Source of the DNA: Paenibacillus soyae | Lineage (GTDB): Bacteria > Bacillota > Bacilli > Paenibacillales > Paenibacillaceae | Assembly: GCF_024623455.1 (NCBI RefSeq) | Contig: NZ_JANIPJ010000015.1 | Coordinates: 144,766-208,765, forward strand | Direction of reading: 5' to 3' | DNA length: 64,000 nucleotides | Shown here: one piece after another, positions 7,499-16,605 of the stretch | How positions within the stretch are numbered: the stretch's first letter is position 1 | How the letters are laid out: every line of letters begins with the position of its first letter | Notes under the pieces: model-generated | Seen by the model: the letters and a program-made list of their open reading frames with translations, nothing else | Told to the model about the DNA's origin: nothing | Databases searched by the model: none | Made by a program: the position numbers and the translations under genes

Positions 7499-9449
7499 CA
7501 ACGTCCGTGGCAATTGGCGCTCGTACAGCGCGTTTTTTCTCAGCAGCGTGTTTTCCGTTCTGATCTTCTATATTTATGCGGCGTTTCTGAATCATCCGGA
7601 CGTGCTGAGCGGCCAAATCATCGGCGCTTCCAAGGTGAAGATCGGCATGCAGTACTGCCTGTACATCATTATGATTTTTTCGTTCCTGTTCATTCTGTAC
7701 AGCAATTCGGCGTTTCTGAAGACAAGGAAGCAGGAATTCGGCTTGTTCTCCTTGTTCGGGATGACGAGGTCGCAGCTGCGAAAGCTGGTTATCTATGAAA
7801 ATATGGTGATCGCCGTGCTGGCCATTGCGGCGGGGATCGGCCTCGGCATTTTGTTCAGCAAGCTGTTTTTTATGGCGCTTGCCGCCCTGCTCGGCATGGA
7901 TGAAACGATTTCGTTCGCGGTCCCAATGGATGCGGTCTGGCTGACGGCCGGAGGTTTTTTTGCTCTGTTTCTTATCATCTCGATCTGGTCCGTGCTCCGA
8001 ATCGGCAAGCAGCAGATCATCGAGCTGCTGAAAGCGGCGAGGCAGCCGAAGGGGAAGCTAACCTATAAGAAGTGGCAGGTTGTATTGGGGGCGCTGTGCC
8101 TGGTCAGCGGGTACGGCATGGCTTTCGTGATGAACTCCTACACGTTCATCATCCTTTCGCTGCCTATTCTCGTTACCGTCGTCGCAGGCACTTATTTTCT
8201 GTTCACGCAGCTTAGCATCGTATTTCTCCGGTTCGTTCAGAAGCGGCACGGGGTGTACTACAATCGAACAAACATGCTAATTGTCGCGCAGCTCGGCTAC
8301 AAAATCCGGGACAACGCTCGTATTCTGTTCGTCGTGTCCATTCTTAGCGCGGTCATCATGACGGCGCTCGGCACGGTGTACTTAATGCAGATCCAAGGCA
8401 AACAGGACATGCTGGAGACGTCTCCGTTCTCGATTGCCTATGTGGAGAGAGGGCTTCACGCGCATGAGGTTATCGATCCGGACCAGCTGAAGCGGACCAT
8501 TGCGGAGGACGGCTTTACGGTCGCAAGGGAATCGAAAATCGTAGGGGTCGGTCTCGATCAATACGTGATCGAGTTTACAGGCGATGATTCTAGTCGGCTT
8601 GGCTGGGGAGATGACCCGGATTACCGGTACACATCCGATGCCATGATCATATCCGTCACCGACTACAATAAGCTTGCGGGGGAGGCGGGCAGGGAGCCGC
8701 TAGTCGCGGAGAGCGGTAAGCTCACCGTGCTCTACAGCAGCTTCGACGACTCCACGTTCGGCAGCGGCACGGCGAAAGGCCGGATCAACGGTGAGCCGGT
8801 CGAGCTGCCCGTATCGGGCTCCATCAACGTAAGCATGCTGAACAATTGGCTGGATTCGAACGCGATAACGCTCGTCATGGATGATCTCGGCTTCGTGAAT
8901 TTGCTCGCCAGCGTGCCGGAAGAGCAGCAGCGCGTCTTCTACGGCTATGAGCTTAACAATTGGGAGGAATCCGCCGGACTGGTCAAGAAGCTTGACGGCA
9001 TGATCTCGGAGGAGCGGGGGGGCGATAAGGATTTCGGCCGGGCGGAGCGATTCGCCAGAATGAAAGAGACGATATCGCTGACGCTGTTCATCGGCATGTT
9101 CATCAGCTTGCTGTTCTTCATCGCGGCGGGAAGCATGATCTACTTCAAGCTGTTCACGGAAATACAGGAGGATCAGGCTCAGTTCAGAGGACTCTCGCGC
9201 ATCGGCATGACCCGCAAGGAAATTCGCCGCGTCGTCGTGTCGCAGATCGCGATCGTCTTCTTCATCCCGTGCGTCGTCGGCATAAGCCACGCATTGTTCG
9301 CGATGCGCTCCCTCGACAATATGATGAATACGTCCAACTGGATCTATTCGTTCGTGGTTATCGGCATCTATATCGTCATGCAGACGCTGTACTTCCTGCT
9401 GGCGAGCAACAGCTACATGAAAAGCATGCTTCGCGGCTCGGCCGCGTAA
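7473..9449 (+). CDS. Bce-type ABC transporter permease (FtsX domain, BceB-like)
   Basis: Protein of 658 residues. The N-terminal half has about six membrane segments with an FtsX/MacB-like core, then a hydrophilic extracytoplasmic domain of about 200 residues (about 310-520) and further membrane segments at the end. That large extracellular domain between the later helices is the feature that sets BceB-type permeases apart and gives drug specificity. Start ATG at 7473 has GGGAGGG upstream and overlaps the ATPase gene. The specific peptide recognised cannot be told from sequence. Transcription ends at the hairpin at 9465-9513. Confidence 0.9.
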   Translation: MTFRSLALSNVRGNWRSYSAFFLSSVFSVLIFYIYAAFLNHPDVLSGQIIGASKVKIGMQYCLYIIMIFSFLFILYSNSAFLKTRKQEFGLFSLFGMTRSQLRKLVIYENMVIAVLAIAAGIGLGILFSKLFFMALAALLGMDETISFAVPMDAVWLTAGGFFALFLIISIWSVLRIGKQQIIELLKAARQPKGKLTYKKWQVVLGALCLVSGYGMAFVMNSYTFIILSLPILVTVVAGTYFLFTQLSIVFLRFVQKRHGVYYNRTNMLIVAQLGYKIRDNARILFVVSILSAVIMTALGTVYLMQIQGKQDMLETSPFSIAYVERGLHAHEVIDPDQLKRTIAEDGFTVARESKIVGVGLDQYVIEFTGDDSSRLGWGDDPDYRYTSDAMIISVTDYNKLAGEAGREPLVAESGKLTVLYSSFDDSTFGSGTAKGRINGEPVELPVSGSINVSMLNNWLDSNAITLVMDDLGFVNLLASVPEEQQRVFYGYELNNWEESAGLVKKLDGMISEERGGDKDFGRAERFARMKETISLTLFIGMFISLLFFIAAGSMIYFKLFTEIQEDQAQFRGLSRIGMTRKEIRRVVVSQIAIVFFIPCVVGISHALFAMRSLDNMMNTSNWIYSFVVIGIYIVMQTLYFLLASNSYMKSMLRGSAA

Positions 9450-9464
9450 CGGAATAGATCAAAA

Positions 9465-9513
9465 AGCGAAGGACCGTCTCCCGGCCATTATGGCCGGCGG
9501 AGGCGGTCCTTTG
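9465..9513. terminator. Bidirectional terminator between permease and phosphoesterase genes
   Basis: The arms AAGGACCG...CGGCCA and TGGCCG...CGGTCCTT form a long hairpin with A-rich sequence on the left and T on the right. The stop codon of the minus-strand phosphoesterase (9488-9490) lies inside the hairpin, so the last codons of that gene form one arm. Confidence 0.85.
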
Positions 9514-10231
9514 CCGTGCCTACTTGGAAATCCATGCTTCTGTAGCCGGCTTCCGTCCGGCAGGAGAACGTCACGCCGCTTCCGGTATCAAGGAGCGTGA
9601 GCCGATGCCCGTGCTTCGAGCCCGTATCGATAGCGATCCGCCGCTCATCCGCCCATATCTCCCCGGGCGCGGCCCCCAGCTTGAATGTCGGCGTGTGGCC
9701 GAACATGATGCGGCTGAAGCGTCTGGCCGGAAGATTGGCCGGATCCGCATCGATAAGAGAGGCCAGCCCGTCAACCGGGTAAGTATGGAACTCCTCGCGT
9801 ATTTCCGTTAAGTCGCGGACGGATTGGCTGGCATAAGGAATGCCCGGACGTATGCCGGCATGCACGAACAACACTTCGTCCTCCATATGGGTGAGGGGCA
9901 GAGATTGAATCCATTTCACGTAAGAGACAAGTCTGCCCGAAGCGCGGAAGCCTCTTCGTCTTCGGCTGCGCTTGTAGGCCGAGACCAACTTCAGCTCCTG
10001 ATTGCCGGGAAGCGCGACGGCCCCCTGCGATTCGAGCTCGCGCACGAGATCGATCGTTCTCCAGGAAACGGGATTGTCCGCGTCGATGTAATCGCCCAGC
10101 ATGACGAGACGGTCCTTCGAAGGATCGTAGCCAGCTTCCTGCAGGAGGCGAAGCAGTCCTTCCTTATGGCCGTGGATGTCCGATATGGCAAGCAGCCTAT
10201 TGCCGCCGTTCTGTAATAATCCGCTGTTCAC
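9488..10231 (-). CDS. Calcineurin-like metallophosphoesterase (PPP/ApaH-like) with a GNQE motif
   Basis: Protein of 247 residues with the metal-binding blocks SDIHGH (residues 17-22) and LGDYIDAD, and a later FGHTPT. This order is that of bacterial PPP-type phosphatases and Ap4A hydrolases. The third block reads GNQE where the family normally has GNHE; the histidine that normally acts near the leaving group is glutamine here. Either the clade uses a different acid or the enzyme has altered activity. Start is a GTG at 10231 with AAAGG upstream. It stands alone, convergent with the Bce module. Substrate unknown. Confidence 0.78.
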   Translation of the reverse strand: MNSGLLQNGGNRLLAISDIHGHKEGLLRLLQEAGYDPSKDRLVMLGDYIDADNPVSWRTIDLVRELESQGAVALPGNQELKLVSAYKRSRRRRGFRASGRLVSYVKWIQSLPLTHMEDEVLFVHAGIRPGIPYASQSVRDLTEIREEFHTYPVDGLASLIDADPANLPARRFSRIMFGHTPTFKLGAAPGEIWADERRIAIDTGSKHGHRLTLLDTGSGVTFSCRTEAGYRSMDFQVGTAKDRLRRP

Positions 10232-10408
10232 ACGATCAACGACCTTTCATTCGCGATGCTTTCTTTCAAGATGCTTGCTTTCAAGTCTCACATACAATAT
10301 ATAGCCGCTCCGCGAGGTTGGTCTCGGCTATAGCGGTCCAAATCCCGGACAAGAAAGTTTCGGCGTGGTAAAATATAGGTATCATATAGCGCGCAAAGGG
10401 GAGCGATA

Positions 10409-11272
10409 ATGAGAATGGTTCAGCCTATGGAAGGGAAGCTAGTCGCCGTGACGGGCGCGAACTCCGGTATGGGACTCGCCACCGTCGTGGAGCTTGCGCG
10501 GATGGGCGCGGAAGTTGTTATGATCTGCAGAAGCAGAACCCGCGGGGAAGAAGCGCTTGCTCGCGCGAGGGAGGAAAGCGGAAGCGGCAGCATTACGCTT
10601 ATGCTGTGCGATTTGGGTTCGTTCGCCAGCATCCGCACGTTCGCCGAAGCGTTCCGGAAGCAATTCGATAAGCTGGATGTGCTCGTGAACAACGCGGGCG
10701 TCGTATCGCTTAAGCGGCAAGCGACGGAGGATGGCTACGAAATCATGATCGGCGTCAATCATCTCGGCCATTTCCTGCTCACGGGCGAGCTGCTGCCCTG
10801 TCTGCTCCGCGCGGAGCAAGGCCGGATCATCAACGTGTCCTCCGGCGCCCACAAAGCCGGCCGCATCCGGTATGACGATCATACGATGATGAACGGCGTG
10901 AACGTGGTGAACGGCTATGCAAGATCCAAGCTCGCCAACATCTTGTTCACCAAAGAGCTCGCAAGGAAGCTGAGCGGCACGAGGGTCACCGTTAACGCGC
11001 TTCATCCCGGCGCCGTCTCCACCGCGATCGGCGTCGACCGGCAATCGGGCTTCGGCAAATCGGTTCATCGCATGCTGCGGCCGTTTTTCCGGACGCCCCA
11101 GCAAGGCGCGGCTACCGCCATCTATCTCGCGTCCAGTCCCGACGTGTCCCGGATGACAGGCCTTTACTTCATCGACCGCAATCCGGCGCGCGTCACTGCC
11201 GCCGCGAGCGATGAGGTCGAGGCGGCGCGATTATGGGCTTGGAGCGAAGCGCAGACGGGCGTGGCGTACTGA
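10409..11272 (+). CDS. SDR family oxidoreductase, retinol dehydrogenase-like subgroup
   Basis: Protein of 287 residues. Glycine motif TGANSGMG (about 15-22), NNAGV, the serine of the triad in NVSSGAH and the catalytic YARSK are all present. The NVNHLGHF-like stretch (VNHLGHFLLTGELL) and ALHPGAVST are typical of the retinol dehydrogenase/protochlorophyllide reductase-like subgroup of SDRs. NADP(H) use is likely given the arginine-rich MICRSRTRG after the second strand. GGGGAG lies 5 bases before the ATG at 10409. It is monocistronic and faces the two-component system; no strong terminator is visible in the 102-base gap. Confidence 0.85.
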   Translation: MRMVQPMEGKLVAVTGANSGMGLATVVELARMGAEVVMICRSRTRGEEALARAREESGSGSITLMLCDLGSFASIRTFAEAFRKQFDKLDVLVNNAGVVSLKRQATEDGYEIMIGVNHLGHFLLTGELLPCLLRAEQGRIINVSSGAHKAGRIRYDDHTMMNGVNVVNGYARSKLANILFTKELARKLSGTRVTVNALHPGAVSTAIGVDRQSGFGKSVHRMLRPFFRTPQQGAATAIYLASSPDVSRMTGLYFIDRNPARVTAAASDEVEAARLWAWSEAQTGVAY

Positions 11273-11374
11273 CGAGCCGCGGAAGACGAATGCAGGGGCG
11301 CTAGAGCTATTAAACGCTCAGTCCTTTCATTGGCGGCGTTTATTTCTTATCGTTGAGCTCAAGCGCCTGACGGC

Positions 11375-12736
11375 TTATTCTTCAAACGGCAGCCTTACGA
11401 TCATCGTCGTCCCTTGCCCGACAACGCTCTGCGCTTCGATGGAGCCGCCATGAGCCAGGACGAGCTCCTTGGCAATGGCGAGACCAAGACCCATGCCTCC
11501 GCTTGTTCGGGCTCTCGCTTCGTCCGTCCGGTAGAACCGGTCGAATATATGCGGGAGATGCTCCGCGCCGATGCCGGGCCCCGAGTCGGCAATACGGATC
11601 GTCAGCCAGCGCCGCCGCCCCCCTTCTTGCTCGGCAGTCCTCTCGATCTCGGTCGTTATCGCGACTAGTCCTCCATGCGGCGTGTACCGTACGGCGTTGC
11701 CGACGAGATTGAACAATACTTGCGTCATTCGATGCTCGTCGAGCGGGATGGACGGCTGGCCCGTTCGATCGATGAGCTCGATCCGGAGCGCCTTGCCGGC
11801 CGCGTCCTCGGCGAATCGATCCGCTACCCGGGCTAACAAGTCCGAGACGGGGCAGACTGTCATTCGCAATTGAAGCTGCCTGGCTTCGGCAAGCGAGAGC
11901 AGCTGAAGATCGTCCACCAGCCGGCCGAGACGGATAAGCTCATCCTGCAGCGGCAGCAGCTTATAAGTCTCGATCGCGCCGCCTCGCTGCTGGAACAGAT
12001 CCATCTGCCCTTGCAGGATGGAGAGCGGCGTGCGCAGCTCGTGGGCGACATCCGCCACGAGGCTGCGGCGCGCCTGTTCCGCCCGCAGCAGCCGGACGGA
12101 CATTTCGTTGAACGTGCTGGCGACCTTGCCGTATTCGTCGCGGCTGAGGACGGGAGCTTGCGTGCCGAGGCCGCCGCTTCCCAGCCGCTCGATGGCGGGA
12201 AGCAGCAGCCTTAGCGGCGCCGTCACCCGCCTTGCTACCAAATAAGCGGCGATTAGCGACACAAGCAGGAGGACAAGCGTGAAGCCGACGAGGATGACGG
12301 TTACGGAGCTGCCGACTCCGAGCTGTATTTTCCGCACGCCAGCCGCCTCCGGATCGTAATAGAACAAGCTTCCGATTTTGGCGTCGTCCCAGTACAAGTC
12401 TCTTTTTAGACCGAGGCTTAGGATGACGCCTTCCTTCTGTTTGCCCGCAAGCAGACGATCGCCGTCCGCCGTTTGCACAAGGAAGCTTCCGGCAGCCTGC
12501 ATGAAAGGATCGTTTTTGACGACCGCCCAATCCTTCTCCGTTCCCCAATCTTCATCGTTCTCCTCATAGAAGGCAAGCAGCCGGCTTTCGATCCGGTCCA
12601 TCTGCTCGCTGCGGTCCGTAATTTCAATCGATCGAATCGTTCCGTTCACGACTAGTACGGTGACTAGGATCGAGATGAAGCAAATGCTCACGATCAATGC
12701 CGCCATGGCCAGGAAGAGCTTGCCCCTGACGCTCAC
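11375..12736 (-). CDS. Sensor histidine kinase, BaeS-like, with HAMP domain
   Basis: Protein of 453 residues: membrane segment at about 9-31, extracytoplasmic sensor of about 120 residues, second membrane segment at about 146-168, HAMP (169-220), HisKA with VAHELRTPLS (phosphoacceptor His near 232), N-box LFNLVGNAVRYT, G1 DSGPGIG, F-box and G2 GGMGLGLAIAK. It overlaps its response regulator gene by 4 bases, so the pair is co-translated. The signal is unknown. A secreted helical protein is encoded divergently from this operon, in an arrangement that suggests it is a target or accessory. Confidence 0.9.
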   Translation of the reverse strand: MSVRGKLFLAMAALIVSICFISILVTVLVVNGTIRSIEITDRSEQMDRIESRLLAFYEENDEDWGTEKDWAVVKNDPFMQAAGSFLVQTADGDRLLAGKQKEGVILSLGLKRDLYWDDAKIGSLFYYDPEAAGVRKIQLGVGSSVTVILVGFTLVLLLVSLIAAYLVARRVTAPLRLLLPAIERLGSGGLGTQAPVLSRDEYGKVASTFNEMSVRLLRAEQARRSLVADVAHELRTPLSILQGQMDLFQQRGGAIETYKLLPLQDELIRLGRLVDDLQLLSLAEARQLQLRMTVCPVSDLLARVADRFAEDAAGKALRIELIDRTGQPSIPLDEHRMTQVLFNLVGNAVRYTPHGGLVAITTEIERTAEQEGGRRRWLTIRIADSGPGIGAEHLPHIFDRFYRTDEARARTSGGMGLGLAIAKELVLAHGGSIEAQSVVGQGTTMIVRLPFEE

Positions 12737-13431
12737 GAGCCGCCTCCGCCGAACCGGTAGCCGAAGCCGAACACGGTCTCTATATAGACGGGAGAAGACG
12801 GGTCGTCTTCGATTTTTTTGCGGATGCGGCTAATGTGCGCATCGACGGTCCGCTCGTCATTCAGCAGATCGTCCGTAAGCGCAGCCTGAAGGAGCTGAAG
12901 CCTGCTGTAGACAATGCCGGGCCTTGCGGCAAGCGTAAGCAGAAGCTTGAACTCGGTCGGGGTGAGCGGGATGTCCTGTCCGCGCTTTCGGACGCTGCAT
13001 TTGGATTCGGAGATGGTCAGCTCGCCCCGCTGCAGCGCCGCTTCCTCCTGTATGCCCTGATGATCGCCGAGCCTTCGCAGGACGGCCCGAATGCGGGCCA
13101 GCAGCTCGCGCAGCGAGAACGGCTTCGTCAAATAGTCGTCGGCGCCGACCTCGAGCCCGATAATTTTGTCCGTTTCTTCCGCTCTAGCGGTGACCATAAT
13201 AATACCCGCCTTCGATGAACGCCGCAGCTCCTTGCAAACATCGATTCCGCTCATGCCCGGCAGCATCCAATCCAGCAGAACAAGCGAGGGTTCATGCTGC
13301 TTGGCAAGCTTAATCGCATCGGGACCGGTCATGGCGGTTACGATCGTATATCCTTCTTCCTTAAGATATGGCTCCATGAAATCAAGCATTTTGCGCTCGT
13401 CGTCGACAAGCAGCAGCGTCTGTGCCCTCAT
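12733..13431 (-). CDS. OmpR-family response regulator
   Basis: Protein of 232 residues with receiver domain (acidic pair D10/D11, phosphoacceptor D54 in LLDWMLPG, lysine in YLTKP) and a C-terminal winged helix with TVDAHISRIRKKIE and VFGFGYRF. I chose the ATG at 13431 because AAAGGGG ends 6 bases upstream; the ATG at 13437 would abut the ribosome site. First gene of the operon with the kinase. The 149-base divergent region to the secreted protein gene at 13581 is the obvious place for its binding site. Confidence 0.9.
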   Translation of the reverse strand: MRAQTLLLVDDERKMLDFMEPYLKEEGYTIVTAMTGPDAIKLAKQHEPSLVLLDWMLPGMSGIDVCKELRRSSKAGIIMVTARAEETDKIIGLEVGADDYLTKPFSLRELLARIRAVLRRLGDHQGIQEEAALQRGELTISESKCSVRKRGQDIPLTPTEFKLLLTLAARPGIVYSRLQLLQAALTDDLLNDERTVDAHISRIRKKIEDDPSSPVYIETVFGFGYRFGGGGS

Positions 13432-13580
13432 GTGCATCCCCTTTCCGCGCGATCTTCCTAATTCGTATGGTAGTGAACCCTGGATCTTCAGTCAACTTTC
13501 AGCGGGCATTAAAGGTAGATTAAGGGACAAAGCCCATACTGAAGCCGTACCACACAAACGGCGAAAGGCGGAGATTGAGG

Positions 13581-14171
13581 ATGAAACATAGGAACCTGAA
13601 AACGGCAGCGGCATGGGCGCTTGCTCTAACTTTGACGCTAGGAGGCGGCGCGTTCTGGACAAGCCAGCAGGCGAACGCCGCGGAGCTCGAAACGACGGAC
13701 ACGGCTCAGACGCCGGCGGCGGCGGACAAACAGGCAGCGTCGACAGAGACGAAGGGAATAGGAAAACATAGCGGCGCGGAAGGCAGAGGCTTCGGAAAAG
13801 GCGTTCGCTCGGAAGCCGCGGCGGCCGCTCTCGGCATGACCGAAGATGAGCTGAAGACAGCACTGAAGGAGGGCAAAACGATCGCGGCAATCGCGGCCGA
13901 AAAAGGCGTGGCGCTGCAAACCGTCTTCGATGCCCAGCTGGCGGTGGTCAAGGAGAAGCTGACGGAGGAGCTGACAGCGGGGACGATCACGCAGGAGCAA
14001 TTCGACGAGAAGCTGGCTAAGGCGCAAGAGCGTCTGACCCAAGCGGCGAACGGCGAGCTGCCCGCCCGCGGAGCGGGTCACGGAAAAGGCGGTCACAAAG
14101 GCAAAGGCGGACCTATGAGCAAGCACCAAACGGATGACGCCGCGGCGGAGAGCAGCGGCGCAAGCGCATAA
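13581..14171 (+). CDS. Secreted alanine-rich helical protein
   Basis: Protein of 196 residues with a signal peptide (basic start, hydrophobic stretch 9-22, cleavage likely after ANA near residue 35). The mature part contains a conserved-looking block LGMTEDELKTALKEGKTIAAIA followed by helices with ITQEQFDEKLAKAQERL, a pattern seen in uncharacterised secreted proteins of Firmicutes and Actinobacteria. The C-terminus is rich in Gly, Lys and His (GHGKGGHKGKGG), which could bind metal or anionic polymers. It is divergent from a two-component system. The ATG at 13581 has GGAG upstream; the in-frame TTG at 13575 is less likely. Function unknown. Confidence 0.75.
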   Translation: MKHRNLKTAAAWALALTLTLGGGAFWTSQQANAAELETTDTAQTPAAADKQAASTETKGIGKHSGAEGRGFGKGVRSEAAAAALGMTEDELKTALKEGKTIAAIAAEKGVALQTVFDAQLAVVKEKLTEELTAGTITQEQFDEKLAKAQERLTQAANGELPARGAGHGKGGHKGKGGPMSKHQTDDAAAESSGASA

Positions 14172-14177
14172 CGACTT

Positions 14178-14214
14178 AGAGACTGTGCCCGAGAGGCGCA
14201 GTCTTCTTTTTTTT
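14178..14214 (+). terminator. Rho-independent terminator of the secreted protein gene
   Basis: The arms AGACTGTGCC and GCGCAGTCTTC pair and are followed by a run of eight T. Confidence 0.8.
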
Positions 14215-14284
14215 CTAACCGGAAATTCCGCGGGTTACTCATCATCCGCTGATGCGTTTCCTTCACTGGGTTGCTTCGGGAATC

Positions 14285-14635
14285 TCATCCCTTCCATTTG
14301 GTTACCCAAAAACCGGCCAGCACCATCCCTAGTCCGACGTACGTCTGCCACCGGGGAGCTTCCTTTAGAAGGATCGCTCCGAGTATGACGCAAACCACTA
14401 TTTCAATCCCCTTCGAAACCGTCAAAGCGAACGTCAAATTGCCGAATGATTGGAACAGCCACTTGATCCCGTATCCGATCATGAGGTTAGCTGCGAAGAA
14501 GACCGGTAGCAGCTTCAATTGGTAACGGAAGACCGACCAGAAGGCGGGATCGATATGCTTCCCCTGGTATGCGAAGATTCCGTTCACGGCAAACAATCCG
14601 ATTAACAGCAGCGCGAAAGCAAAAAAAATCAGCAT
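14285..14635 (-). CDS. Small EamA/SMR-like membrane transporter
   Basis: Protein of 116 residues with four predicted membrane helices (about 2-22, 38-58, 68-88, 95-112), the size of small multidrug resistance proteins or of half an EamA transporter. The last helix has GLGMVLAGFWVTKWKG, with the G-x-x-L-x-x-G pattern common in EamA repeats. It would need to work as a dimer. AGGAGG lies 5 bases before the ATG. Substrate unknown. The gene is single, divergent from the multicopper oxidase gene. Confidence 0.75.
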   Translation of the reverse strand: MLIFFAFALLLIGLFAVNGIFAYQGKHIDPAFWSVFRYQLKLLPVFFAANLMIGYGIKWLFQSFGNLTFALTVSKGIEIVVCVILGAILLKEAPRWQTYVGLGMVLAGFWVTKWKG

Positions 14636-14846
14636 CTTGTCCTCCTGCGTTGGAATGCGGCACGAAACCGGCCGCCCGATTAATGTTGCCTTCGCCCAAT
14701 CTTTTTAACCGTCATCAACTCCTGCCTTCCACAGCAAAAGCAAATTTCACGCCAAACGCACATCATCGTCACAAGTTCACAACATCTTGCTGGTAGTATG
14801 AATCTCGTAAACGGCAAATCGCAAGGGATGGAGAGTGAACAACTTG

Positions 14847-16310
14847 ATGAGGGTAATGAAATCGACGAGGTTCAAAATGATCGCGCTGGCGCTTGTCATC
14901 GCCATGCTGCCCCTTCTGACGGCAGCCTGCGGCTACTATAAGCTGAAATTTCCCGAGGAAATCAATATGGCCGATATGAGCGCCCACAGCGGGCATGCTC
15001 ATGGCGCTGCCGCAGAACCCGGCGGCACTGGAGCAGCGACGGCAGCCGCTTCCTGCGCGGAAATGGTCGAGCCCGCCTCGAACGCGCCTGTTCGCGCATT
15101 CGAATTAACGGCGCAGAAGACGAAGGTAGATATCGGCGGCGGTAAGACGTCGGATGCGTGGACCTTCGACGGAACGACGCCCGGGCCGGAGCTTCGCGTG
15201 AAGCAGGGCGAACGGATCGTCGTGACGCTGACGAACAAGGACATCGACAAAGGCGTTACGATCCATTGGCATGGCGTCGTGCTGCCGTGCTCGCAAGACG
15301 GCGTCGCGGGTGTCACGCAGGATGCCGTATGGCCGGGCGAAGCCTTCACGTATGAATTCGTCGCGAAGCACGCAGGCACGTACTGGTATCATTCGCATCA
15401 GCAGAGCTCGGAGCAGGCGACGCATGGCCTGATCGGCCGGCTAATCGTCGAGCCGCGGGAGAACGCGTTCCGCTACGACAAGGATTACGCGGTCACGCTC
15501 CAGCATCTGAACGGGAAGCATTGGCTGACGAACGGCCGTCGCGGCGGAGCGGATCTTACGGCGGCCCCGGGAGAGAGCGTCCGGCTGCGGCTCATTAACA
15601 GCACAAGCGAGGTGCAGTGGATGGGCGTGGCGGGAGCGGAATTCCGGGTCATATCGATGGACGGCCAGGATTTGAACGAGCCGGATGTCATAAGCGGACA
15701 ATGGATCCCCGTGGGCGGAGGGCAGCGTTACGATGTTCTGTTCACGATGCCGGAGAGCGGTCAGGTCGAGGTCTATAGCAGAGAGAAGCCGGCTTTAACC
15801 GCCAGGGTCGGCGAAGGCGCAGAGCCTGCGCGGCTGGATAAGGACGCGCCCGCATTCGACTTTACGGCGTACGGCAAGCCGGTCGACGACGGCATTACGG
15901 CGGACATGAAGTTCGACCGGACGTACGAGCTCGTTCTCGGTCCGATCGACATCAATGGCAAGAGATTCCATGAGATTCCGCCGATCATCGTCAAGGAAGG
16001 CGAATGGATCAAAGTGAAATTCAAGCATAAGCTCGGGGCGGAGCACCCCATGCATCTGCACGGCCATCTGTTTAAGGTGCTCACCAAAAACGGGAAGCCG
16101 TTAACCGGCAGTCCGATTTATGCCGACAGCATTCTTCTGTTCATGGGCGACGAATACGAGGTCGCGTTCCAAGCGGATAATCCGGGGCTATGGATGGAGC
16201 ATTGCCATAATCTCGGCCACGCGGCGAACGGAATGTCCATGATGGTCAATTACGAGGGCGTTACGACGCCTTACCGGGTCGGCACGAAGTCCGGCAACTT
16301 GCCGGATTAA
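14847..16310 (+). CDS. Lipoprotein multicopper oxidase
   Basis: Protein of about 487 residues with all four copper-binding blocks: HWHG, YWYHSH, HPMHLHGH and HCHNLGHAANGM; the last contains the cysteine and axial methionine of the type 1 copper. The N-terminus has a lipobox (LLTAAC, C28), so the enzyme is anchored on the outside of the membrane. Between anchor and enzyme is a His/Met-bearing linker (residues about 40-60) that could collect copper. Likely reaction: oxidation of Cu(I), Fe(II) or phenols with reduction of O2 to water; a role in copper or iron handling is inference. Start is uncertain: GTG 14835, TTG 14844 and ATG 14847 are in frame, with GGAG at 14830-14833. Confidence 0.88.
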   Translation: MRVMKSTRFKMIALALVIAMLPLLTAACGYYKLKFPEEINMADMSAHSGHAHGAAAEPGGTGAATAAASCAEMVEPASNAPVRAFELTAQKTKVDIGGGKTSDAWTFDGTTPGPELRVKQGERIVVTLTNKDIDKGVTIHWHGVVLPCSQDGVAGVTQDAVWPGEAFTYEFVAKHAGTYWYHSHQQSSEQATHGLIGRLIVEPRENAFRYDKDYAVTLQHLNGKHWLTNGRRGGADLTAAPGESVRLRLINSTSEVQWMGVAGAEFRVISMDGQDLNEPDVISGQWIPVGGGQRYDVLFTMPESGQVEVYSREKPALTARVGEGAEPARLDKDAPAFDFTAYGKPVDDGITADMKFDRTYELVLGPIDINGKRFHEIPPIIVKEGEWIKVKFKHKLGAEHPMHLHGHLFKVLTKNGKPLTGSPIYADSILLFMGDEYEVAFQADNPGLWMEHCHNLGHAANGMSMMVNYEGVTTPYRVGTKSGNLPD

Positions 16311-16341
16311 TAGCATTCAACATTCAGGAGGTAGGTCTACT

Positions 16342-16569
16342 ATGATTAGAAAAACGATTTGGTCCATCGCCGCTTTGATCGGCGGGTTCGTGCTCGGCAT
16401 CATCGTATCGGAGCTGCTGGCGATCGCCGGCTTGGCGATGATCGGTCCGACTAGCTGGCTGCGGGGTCTCCGCTATGTTCCGTTCATCTTCGCGGCGCTT
16501 GGCGCGGCGTCGATCTGGATCTGGCTGCCCGCGCGGAAGCCTTCGCGTGAAACGAACAAGCGGGCATGA
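16342..16569 (+). CDS. Small two-helix membrane protein (DUF5957-like)
   Basis: Protein of 75 residues with two membrane helices (about 8-33 and 45-63), a short loop between and a basic C-terminus. The GGFVLGIIVSELLAIAG stretch resembles the small membrane family DUF5957, but I recall this rather than having searched. A strong AGGAGG precedes the ATG by 10 bases. It is 31 bases after the multicopper oxidase gene and therefore probably co-transcribed with it; its role could be linked to that enzyme. Confidence 0.7.
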   Translation: MIRKTIWSIAALIGGFVLGIIVSELLAIAGLAMIGPTSWLRGLRYVPFIFAALGAASIWIWLPARKPSRETNKRA

Positions 16570-16605
16570 CAGGGAGAACCGCAGCCCCGAATCCTATACT
16601 TGGCG

